Assembly (NCBI GenBank): GCA_002327525.1
Contig: DCWG01000077.1
Location: 1-12,351, forward strand
DNA length: 12,351 nt
Reading direction: 5' to 3'
From: Gammaproteobacteria bacterium UBA2168
Lineage (GTDB): Bacteria; Pseudomonadota; Gammaproteobacteria; Pseudomonadales; Azotimanducaceae
Shown here: in pieces, positions 6,588 to 12,351 of the stretch
Layout of the letters: each line of letters opens with the position of its first letter
Position numbering within the stretch: position 1 is the stretch's first letter
Notes under the pieces: model-generated
Databases searched by the model: none
Told to the model about the DNA's origin: nothing
What the model saw: the letters and a program-made list of their open reading frames with translations, nothing else
Position numbers and translations under genes: made by a program

Positions 6588-7454
6588 TCATGCATCGTGC
6601 CGGGTGTCTCTATATGCCGGCGAGGAGGCTTTCATCGCCCGCGATTGCATGCGCAGCTGAGCGACCAGCCGACCATCTTCGCCATAGGCGTTGGTGTCGT
6701 ACCAGACGAATTCCGTCTGCGGGCTCTGGCCCACGCAGACTACCTCACTGTCCAGATGGTACGGGCGGTTCATGAGAAACGGACCGTTCACGAAACCGAT
6801 CTCGATGGCGCCGAACAGCCCCACGGATTTGCCCACCAGAGGCGTGAGGCCCTGCATCGGATAAGCCCATAGATACTCAATGATGGTGCACGGTGCGGCG
6901 ACCACCTCACCCCAGGGCGATGTCTCTCTGTACCAGGGCAGCGGATCGCTTATCAACTGTGAGTCGTAGCGTTGAAACTGCTTGTCAGGGGTGGCTTCCA
7001 CGTCGTAGCTGCCGAGCGACAGTCCCGGGTGCAGACGGTTCAGAATCTTCAATTCCGATGGGTCGCAGGGTCTGAGATCCTTCTGCCTCAGTTCGGACCG
7101 CGTGTAGTCGCCCAGCGCCGCGGTACCCTTGCACACGAGTAGGCCGTCTTCGCGTTCCATCCAGACGTTCACCTGGTTCTCACCGGGGACGAGCGGCTCT
7201 GCGAACACCCGCACCTTTTCGAGATCGACGGTGGCGTTTCTGAAACTGAGTGACAGATTGCCGTGCTCGAACCACGCATTGCCGAACACTTTGAGCAGCA
7301 CGGGCGGAAATTGGTTCATGTGTACGTCACCCGCGACGGTACCGCCACGAAAACCGAGTTCGGCGGCGGTGGTATCGTCGTGTATGCTGCCCGCGCCCGC
7401 ATCGGCGGACCAGTTGCGGGCAGCCCAGAGCGGGCCGGTCATGGGTTCGGTCAC
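6588..7454 (-). CDS. MaoC/hot-dog fold family protein
   Basis: This 288-residue protein begins at a GTG with AGGAG 7 nt upstream. Residues 23-55 contain SIHDD, GFRGGTVAG and HMNQFPP, the characteristic block of MaoC-like hot-dog proteins, and LSLSFRNATVDLEKVRVFAE (67-86) looks like the following strand pair. A second, more divergent hot-dog half probably occupies about 160-275 (ending near EFVWYDTNAYGEDGRLVAQL). The hydratase Asp/Asn pair before the His is not conserved: where DxNxIH is expected the protein reads GAGSIH, so true hydratase activity is doubtful and a thioester-binding or other hot-dog role is possible. It is a different family branch from the MaoC-type protein at 4476-5405. The gene begins 30 bp after the stop of an acyl-CoA dehydrogenase remnant on the same strand, so it was probably once co-transcribed with a functional dehydrogenase. 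Confidence 0.75.
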   Translation of the reverse strand: MTEPMTGPLWAARNWSADAGAGSIHDDTTAAELGFRGGTVAGDVHMNQFPPVLLKVFGNAWFEHGNLSLSFRNATVDLEKVRVFAEPLVPGENQVNVWMEREDGLLVCKGTAALGDYTRSELRQKDLRPCDPSELKILNRLHPGLSLGSYDVEATPDKQFQRYDSQLISDPLPWYRETSPWGEVVAAPCTIIEYLWAYPMQGLTPLVGKSVGLFGAIEIGFVNGPFLMNRPYHLDSEVVCVGQSPQTEFVWYDTNAYGEDGRLVAQLRMQSRAMKASSPAYRDTRHDA

Positions 7455-7484
7455 GTGTCGTCTCCTGTTGCGTGGCGGGTACTC

Positions 7485-7730
7485 TCAATCCGGCAGGCCG
7501 AGAACACGCTTCGCGATGATGTTCAGTTGTATCTCATTGGACCCGCCAGCGATAGAGATGGACTTCGCTTCGAGCCACAGATAGGCCTCCGGATTGGTGC
7601 TCCGGCGTTTGCTCCCGCTAGCGATGTCTTCTCCGGACACCATGCGCGTGCGCATGGAAGGCGGACAGTGGTCTTTGAGCCAGACACGCGTAGAGGATCT
7701 GAAATCGACGGGATCACTGGTGTCGTTCAT
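7485..7730 (-). pseudogene. Acyl-CoA dehydrogenase remnant with in-frame internal deletion
   Basis: The 81-codon frame joins the two ends of an acyl-CoA dehydrogenase. Residues 9-54 (DFRSSTRVWLKDHCPPSMRT through NPEAYLWLE) match the N-terminal helical region of one ACAD subgroup. Residues 56-81 (KSISIAGGSNEIQLNIIAKRV, then LGLPD) match the extreme C-terminus, where SIAGGxxEIQLNIIAKRVLGLPD is normal. Intact relatives are near 390 residues, so roughly 300 residues, including the FAD-binding strand domain and catalytic base, are missing. The junction lies near residues 54-56, around base 7567-7572. The frame is preserved and the original stop is kept. The product cannot be an active dehydrogenase; whether it is translated at all is unknown. 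The ATG at 7730 has no clear ribosome-binding site. A weak minus-strand promoter, TTGAAA (7783-7788) with TAGCTT (7760-7765) at 17-bp spacing, precedes it. Confidence 0.8.
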
Positions 7731-7799
7731 CGTGATGCCGATTGTTGGGAGATTGCGCGAAGCTATGCGTTGCGGGCGGCTCTTTCAAGGCACCCGCCT

Positions 7800-7832
7800 T
7801 TGACAAGAGCTGATATTGCTCTAGATTGCTCT
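7800..7832 (+). promoter_or_regulatory. Promoter with operator-like repeats for the LLM oxidoreductase gene
   Basis: TTGACA at 7800-7805 is a perfect -35, and TAGATT at 7822-7827 is a fair -10 (four of six) after a 16-bp spacer. The spacer is almost filled by the inverted repeat AGAGC-N7-GCTCT (7806-7822). A second GCTCT follows at 7828-7832, making ATTGCTCT a direct repeat at exactly one 10-bp step (7815-7822 and 7825-7832). A repressor bound here would block the promoter. The transcript would begin near 7834, about 20 nt before the ATG. Confidence 0.5.
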
Positions 7833-7852
7833 TTTTGTTCATCGAGCTGCCT

Positions 7853-8782
7853 ATGGATTTCGGGGTACAGGTAAACGTCTATCGAACGTCCTGGGATGCG
7901 GTCAGATCCAGTGTCGAGGCCATGGACGCAGGCTCGTGGGACAGCGTTTGGTTTGCCGATCACTTCATCCCGCCGGGCGCCACGCGCGAACAGGAAGCGC
8001 TGACGGCGTTCGAGGGGCTGTCGGCCATCGCGTTTGCGGGCGGTATGACGAAGAATTTGCGGCTCGGCAATCTGGTGCTGGGAAACACGTACCGCAATCC
8101 GGCGCTGGTGGCGAAGATTGCCGGCACCATCGACACAGCCAGCGAAGGGCGCTTCACACTGGCCATCGGCGCTGGCTGGTATCAGCGCGAACACGAGGCT
8201 TACGGGTGGACGTTTCCGTCCATGAAGGAGCGCCAGGACCGGTTCGAGGAGGCGGTTCAACTCATCCGGGCGTTGGTCCACTCGCGTGAACCGGTGGACT
8301 TCGACGGTGAGTACTATCGGCTCTCCGGCGCGTTGCTGTCACCCGGCGCTTACGGCGACAGCATTCCCATCATGGTCGGCGGTACCGGGGCGAAACGAAC
8401 GTTGCGCACACTCGCGCGGTACGGCGACATCATGAACCTCGACGGCTGGGCGGGCGGTGGTATGGCGCTCGAGTACTACCTGGCGAAGGCCGAGATTCTC
8501 GAGCGGCACTGTGAAGATGCCGGCCGCGATCCGGCCGAGATCAGGCGCACGTTGTTGATGCCCTGCTATCTGACGCAGGACAAGGAACTGATAGAGCGCG
8601 CCGTCAGGAATCTCGGACCGGGAACCGTGGCCGGTTCGCGTCAGTACATTCTCGACCGCATTGGAGAATTCGATGAGGCGGGTATCTCCGAGATCATCTT
8701 CGGCGGTATCCCGTCGGGCGACCTGGAACGTCTGCAGCAGTTCGAGGAACAGATTGTCTCCAGCGCGGGGAATGCGGCTTGA
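7853..8782 (+). CDS. Luciferase-like (LLM class) flavin- or F420-dependent oxidoreductase
   Basis: The 309-residue protein is a TIM-barrel luciferase-like oxidoreductase. Visible family blocks are DSVWFADHF (30-38), LRLGNLVLGNTYRNPALVAK (69-88), EGRFTLAIGAGWYQREHEAYG (98-118), MKERQDRFEEAVQLIRAL (124-141), and the cofactor-binding PIMVGGTG (172-179). These are typical of the group annotated as F420-dependent LLM oxidoreductases. Whether FMN or F420 is used cannot be told, and members in pseudomonadota are often unassigned. The substrate is unknown. ATG 7853 is preferred over the in-frame TTG at 7826 because that TTG lies inside the predicted -10. The ribosome-binding site is weak (GAG 6 nt upstream). 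The gene is transcribed divergently from the acyl-CoA dehydrogenase remnant and converges with the indolepyruvate oxidoreductase gene. Confidence 0.88.
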   Translation: MDFGVQVNVYRTSWDAVRSSVEAMDAGSWDSVWFADHFIPPGATREQEALTAFEGLSAIAFAGGMTKNLRLGNLVLGNTYRNPALVAKIAGTIDTASEGRFTLAIGAGWYQREHEAYGWTFPSMKERQDRFEEAVQLIRALVHSREPVDFDGEYYRLSGALLSPGAYGDSIPIMVGGTGAKRTLRTLARYGDIMNLDGWAGGGMALEYYLAKAEILERHCEDAGRDPAEIRRTLLMPCYLTQDKELIERAVRNLGPGTVAGSRQYILDRIGEFDEAGISEIIFGGIPSGDLERLQQFEEQIVSSAGNAA

Positions 8783-8785
8783 GCC

Positions 8786-8806
8786 GGGTTCTCAGAGATT
8801 GAACCC
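8786..8806. terminator. Inverted repeat between convergent genes, possible terminator
   Basis: GGGTTC (8786-8791) and GAACCC (8801-8806) form a perfect 6-bp stem with a 9-nt loop, starting 4 bp after the LLM stop in the 37-bp gap before the opposing gene's stop. Outer AGCCG/CGGCT arms could also pair. There is no T-tract. Confidence 0.3.
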
Positions 8807-8819
8807 CGCTTCGGCTGGC

Positions 8820-11800
8820 TCAGGGCGCGCTGGCGTCCACCCAAGCGCTGCTCGTGAGTACGTCTCCGCTTTGTCTGGCTGTGTCCAGAAACTCTGACAG
8901 ATAGGTTTCCCTGGCCTCGCTGGCCTTGCGCGCACTGGCCTGGCGCACGTGCCCGTAGCCTCGCACGAGCTCCGGCACCGAGGCGAGGCGCGCCGCGCTA
9001 CCGAGGTTGTCTGCCGTCAGCTTCTCCAGGATCAGTTCGGTATCCTCTTCGTAGCGCCTGATCAGCCGTCTTGCCGCCTCGGCGTCGGTCGAGTAGCGAA
9101 ACGGATCCAGAACGCTGCCTCTCAAGCCGCGAAGTTTCGCCATCAGTTCAAACACACTCATCAACCAGCCGCCGATCTCGCGTTTAGTGATGGTGTCGGA
9201 ACCGTGTTGCTTTGTGCCAAAAGGTCCGCCACCGATGTGCAATCTGATCTCGAGATCGCCATCGAAGGTCGAGTTCAGGGCTTCGCGGAAAGCCGGGTGC
9301 ACATAGAGACGGGCGACTTCCCAGGCATCCTTGTGGGCAAGTGCCTTGAAGTAATTGCGGGCAACCTGCAGGGCTAGAATCGCATCGCTGCCACCGGCGG
9401 CGATCTCTGCCTGTCGGACCCGCTCGACGAGGGCGCGGTAGCGCTCTGCGAGGCCGCTGTTCTGGTAATCGCACAAGAACTCGGCGCGACGCTCTACCAC
9501 CTCCCTGAGCGTACTGTCCTCGGCTGGTAGTTCCTGTGCTCGCGTCCCGGGCAGCAAGGCGAGCGCTGCATCCAGATCGTGAGCGGCCAGACGGCCGAGC
9601 TCGAATGCGCGCTTGTTCATGTCCACGGCCACCCCGTTCAGCTCCAGGGCCCGCATGAGGGCATCGAAGGAAACCGGAATACCGCCCTGTTGCCAGGCCA
9701 CACCCAGCAGCAGCGTGTTGGCAAAAACGGCATCACCGAGAATGCCCTCGGCCAGAGCGATGGCGTCGAGTTTCGCCAGCATGCCTTCAGAACTGGCATC
9801 CAGGCGGTTGATCAGCAAGGTTTCATCCACACGCCAGTCGGGGTTACGCGAAAATTCCGCCGTTGGTGTGAGATGGGTCGAGAGCACGCCGCGGCTCTTA
9901 CCGGGGACGAGCGTGGCGAGCACCTCATCGCCCGCGGAGACGATGACGTCTGCGCCGATCAGGGTATCCGCTTCACCGCTGGCGATGCGGGTGGAATTGA
10001 GCTGGCTGGAATCCGACGCTATCTTGACGTGCGAAAGAACGGCGCCGTATTTCTGCGCCAGGCCCGTCACATCCAGATTTGAGCTGAACAGTCCGTCCGC
10101 GTGCGCGGCCACGGCCAGCGTCTGACCGAGGGTGACCACACCGGTGCCGCCGATGCCGGCAACCAGCACCGACCATGAACCATCGAGCTGCGGCGCCTCC
10201 GGCTCGGGGATGGCCGGCATCTCCGGCGGTGTGCTTCTTGCATCGCCTTTTTTTGGCACTGCCCCCACCACGGTCACGAGGCTCGGACAGAATCCCTCCA
10301 GACACGAGAAGTCCTTGTTGCAGGACGACTGGTTGATCTGATGCTTGCGGCCGAACTCCGTCTCCAATGGCTCGATGGCCATGCAGTTGGATACGCAACT
10401 GCAGTCACCACAGCCTTCGCAGACCAACGGATAGATGAACACGCGTTTGTCCGGGTCATGCCACTTACCGCGCTTGCGCAGGCGCCGCCGTTCGGTGGCG
10501 CAGGGCTGGTCGAAGATCAGCACCGAGACATTGTCGAACCGGGTGAGTTCACGCTGCACGCTGTCTATGTCCGTGCGCGGGTGCAGCGTGACGCCCGAAG
10601 GAAAGGCCTGGCTCCGGTACTTCTCCAGCTCGTCACTCACCAGCGCTATGCGCTGCACACCCTCGGCGACCAGCTCGGAGACGATCTTCTCCACGGACAG
10701 CTCTCCGTCTACCGGTTGGCCGCCAGTCATCGAGACGAAGCCGTTGTACAGAAGCTTGTAGGTGATCGGCACTCCTGCTGCGACCGCCGCCCGGATAGCT
10801 AGAAAGCCCGAGTGAAAGTAGGTGCCATCGCCCATGTTGGCGAACACGTGCTGCTCGTCGGTAAAGGGCTTTTGGCCGATCCACATCGCGCCTTCGCCGC
10901 CCATGTGGGAGATCGTATTGGTCTTCATGGGGTCGAGCATCATGGCCATGCCGTGGCAGCCGATACCGGCCAGCGCACGGCTACCTTCGATAACCTGGGT
11001 GGAGCGGCCGTGTGGACATCCCGCGCAGAAAGACGGGCTGCGCACGGGCGCCGGGGTTCCCTGCGCGGGTTTATCCGGGAAGTTGGGCACCGCTACGCCG
11101 CAATTGGGATCGATGCCGAGTGCGGTTCTCGACAGTACCTTTACGATCATGGACGGGTCGATCTCGCCCCTGTTCGGGAATGCGGTCTCACCGCGGTCGC
11201 TACCGTAACTGTGACCCTCGAAGTATTTTCCGATGATGCGAGGTGCGTGTGGGCTGCCGTAGAGGATGGTGCGAATCTGATCTTCGAGCAGTGCTCGCTT
11301 CTCCTCAACCACCAGAATCGTATGCAGCCCCTCGGCAAACTCCCGGACGATGGCATCGTCCATGGGCCATACCATGCCCACCTTCAAGACGCGTATGCCG
11401 AAGTTCCCGAGCTGGCCTTCATCGGCGACCAATATGCGCAGCGCCTGCGAGAGATCCTGATAGGCCTTACCCGCGGCGACGATGCCGAGAGTGGCACCGT
11501 CATCGCTGCCGGCGATGCGATTGAGCCGGTTGTATCGTGCGTAGGCGAGCGCCTCGTCGATACGGTTTTCGTACAGCACCTGTTCCTGGTGGACGAAGGG
11601 GAAGGAGGTGAAGGTCTGGATGTTGACGCCCTGACGCTTCTCGGGCAGCACGATGGAGGGCGACCCGGGGCCGACATACATGGAGCCGCCACCCTCGATG
11701 ACGTCGGTTACCAGTTTCATACCGCACAAGAGTCCCGAATGACGACTGAGCGCTATGCCGTGCAGGCCGTAGTCCAGCACTTCCTGCGCGTTTGACGGAG

Positions 11801-12326
11801 CCAGCAGGGGTATCCCGGCGGAGACGAAATTGAAATCCGAATAACAGGCGAGCGTCGATGACTTGGCGCCATGATCGTCTCCGACCAGCAGCAGGCTGCC
11901 GCCTTTCGGGGACGTGCCTGCCATGTTGGCGTGGCGCAGGGGGTCCATGGAGCGGTCCATGCCCGGCGCCTTTCCGTACCAGATGGAGAAAACACCATCG
12001 ACCGTGGCCCTGGGGAAGAGCCCCACGTACTGCGATCCCCAGGTCGCCGTTGCGGCGAGATCCTCGTTGACGCCGGGCTGAAACACCACCTTGTAGTGTT
12101 CGAGTTGATCACCGGCAGCCCAGAGTTCCACGTCATAGCGCCCGAGCGGCGATCCACGGTACCCGGAGATGAAGCCCGCCGTGTTCAGACCTGCAGCGAT
12201 GTCACGGATGCGTTGCTGGATGGGGAGCCTTACCAGCGCCTGCATTCCGGTCATATACACCCATCCTTGCTGGGTGGTCAGGCGGTCCGAGAGTTTCATG
12301 TCCAACCGTTTCACCGTTTCTGGCAT
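8820..12326 (-). CDS. Indolepyruvate ferredoxin oxidoreductase, fused single-chain form
   Basis: The 1168-residue length is normal for the fused proteobacterial enzyme. It oxidatively decarboxylates arylpyruvates such as indolepyruvate and phenylpyruvate with CoA, giving arylacetyl-CoA, CO2 and reduced ferredoxin. The N-terminal pyrimidine-binding domain (about 20-240) begins with the GFISGYRGSPLGRYD block. The thiamine-diphosphate domain carries CAGCPHGRST and GDGT at 499-502, followed by YNGFVSMTGGQ. A ferredoxin-like cysteine set follows: C636, C639, C642, C644 and C648, then C669, C675 and C680. C644 is additional to the common CEGCGDC pattern. A gamma-subunit-like domain opens with GIGGTGVVTLGQ at about 722. 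The last 200 or so residues form the C-terminal domain usual in this form. ATG 12326 has AAGGAG 5 nt upstream; the ATG eleven codons in lacks this support. All motifs are intact. The enzyme could feed arylacyl-CoA to the neighbouring CoA-thioester genes, though that is inference. Confidence 0.93.
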   Translation of the reverse strand: MPETVKRLDMKLSDRLTTQQGWVYMTGMQALVRLPIQQRIRDIAAGLNTAGFISGYRGSPLGRYDVELWAAGDQLEHYKVVFQPGVNEDLAATATWGSQYVGLFPRATVDGVFSIWYGKAPGMDRSMDPLRHANMAGTSPKGGSLLLVGDDHGAKSSTLACYSDFNFVSAGIPLLAPSNAQEVLDYGLHGIALSRHSGLLCGMKLVTDVIEGGGSMYVGPGSPSIVLPEKRQGVNIQTFTSFPFVHQEQVLYENRIDEALAYARYNRLNRIAGSDDGATLGIVAAGKAYQDLSQALRILVADEGQLGNFGIRVLKVGMVWPMDDAIVREFAEGLHTILVVEEKRALLEDQIRTILYGSPHAPRIIGKYFEGHSYGSDRGETAFPNRGEIDPSMIVKVLSRTALGIDPNCGVAVPNFPDKPAQGTPAPVRSPSFCAGCPHGRSTQVIEGSRALAGIGCHGMAMMLDPMKTNTISHMGGEGAMWIGQKPFTDEQHVFANMGDGTYFHSGFLAIRAAVAAGVPITYKLLYNGFVSMTGGQPVDGELSVEKIVSELVAEGVQRIALVSDELEKYRSQAFPSGVTLHPRTDIDSVQRELTRFDNVSVLIFDQPCATERRRLRKRGKWHDPDKRVFIYPLVCEGCGDCSCVSNCMAIEPLETEFGRKHQINQSSCNKDFSCLEGFCPSLVTVVGAVPKKGDARSTPPEMPAIPEPEAPQLDGSWSVLVAGIGGTGVVTLGQTLAVAAHADGLFSSNLDVTGLAQKYGAVLSHVKIASDSSQLNSTRIASGEADTLIGADVIVSAGDEVLATLVPGKSRGVLSTHLTPTAEFSRNPDWRVDETLLINRLDASSEGMLAKLDAIALAEGILGDAVFANTLLLGVAWQQGGIPVSFDALMRALELNGVAVDMNKRAFELGRLAAHDLDAALALLPGTRAQELPAEDSTLREVVERRAEFLCDYQNSGLAERYRALVERVRQAEIAAGGSDAILALQVARNYFKALAHKDAWEVARLYVHPAFREALNSTFDGDLEIRLHIGGGPFGTKQHGSDTITKREIGGWLMSVFELMAKLRGLRGSVLDPFRYSTDAEAARRLIRRYEEDTELILEKLTADNLGSAARLASVPELVRGYGHVRQASARKASEARETYLSEFLDTARQSGDVLTSSAWVDASAP

Positions 12327-12327
12327 G

Positions 12328-12351
12328 TTGGCTCCTTGGCTCCTTGGCTCC
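12328..12351. repeat. Three tandem copies of TTGGCTCC spanning the ribosome-binding region
   Basis: Three exact copies of an 8-bp unit run to the last base of the window, so more may follow. On the minus strand the unit is GGAGCCAA, and each join between units makes AAGGAG. The copy nearest the ATG at 12326 supplies the ribosome-binding site of the indolepyruvate oxidoreductase gene, and another identical site lies 8 nt further upstream. Confidence 0.85.

Noticed and set aside
10812..11795. A 327-residue open frame antisense to the indolepyruvate oxidoreductase gene
   Set aside because: The minus strand here encodes the thiamine-diphosphate domain with intact motifs. The antisense frame is a by-product of GC-rich codon use.
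1..12351. tRNA or rRNA genes, CRISPR arrays, insertion sequences, toxin-antitoxin or defence systems
   Set aside because: I looked on both strands and found no repeat-spacer pattern, transposase, terminal inverted repeats, cloverleaf or defence-type domain that I could support.

Overview
The window looks like a chromosomal stretch from a GC-rich pseudomonadotal bacterium, more likely gamma- than alphaproteobacterial. I base this on the gene families present: a fused indolepyruvate ferredoxin oxidoreductase, MaoC-type hydratases, CaiB/BaiF and acyl-CoA dehydrogenase remnants, a luciferase-like oxidoreductase and a dimethylglycine/sarcosine dehydrogenase-like flavoprotein. The taxonomic guess is weak. 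I see no rRNA, tRNA, CRISPR array, insertion sequence or phage gene.

Layout. Positions 1-2404 (+) hold a flavoprotein of the dimethylglycine/sarcosine dehydrogenase type, cut by the left edge. Facing it, 2476-4338 (-) is a two-gene unit: a membrane-anchored protein of unknown function followed by a tyrosine-phosphatase-like protein. From a divergent intergenic region, 4476-5987 (+) carries a double-hot-dog MaoC-type protein, a short 5' stub of a CaiB/BaiF CoA-transferase gene that overlaps its stop codon, and a VOC (glyoxalase-fold) protein. Tail to tail with that, 5957-7730 (-) reads acyl-CoA dehydrogenase remnant, second MaoC-like protein, second VOC protein. At 7853-8782 (+) is a luciferase-like (LLM) oxidoreductase with a good promoter. 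At 8820-12326 (-) is a complete fused indolepyruvate ferredoxin oxidoreductase whose ribosome-binding region is a tandem 8-bp repeat at the right edge.

Working together. The middle and right parts look like accessory catabolism of CoA thioesters. CaiB (CoA transfer), acyl-CoA dehydrogenase (desaturation), MaoC (hydration) and indolepyruvate ferredoxin oxidoreductase (making arylacetyl-CoA) would fit a pathway for an unusual or aromatic acid. Two of the expected enzymes survive only as fragments. The CaiB gene keeps about 19 codons. The acyl-CoA dehydrogenase keeps its N-terminal and C-terminal ends fused in frame, with the catalytic middle missing. The most notable feature of the window is therefore a CoA-thioester gene cluster apparently caught during decay, with deletions that spare the downstream genes. 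I found no convincing wholly new system.

No gene-free stretch exceeds about 190 bp. The larger gaps (4339-4475, 5459-5528, 6401-6587, 7731-7852) hold the promoters, inverted repeats and remnants listed below.
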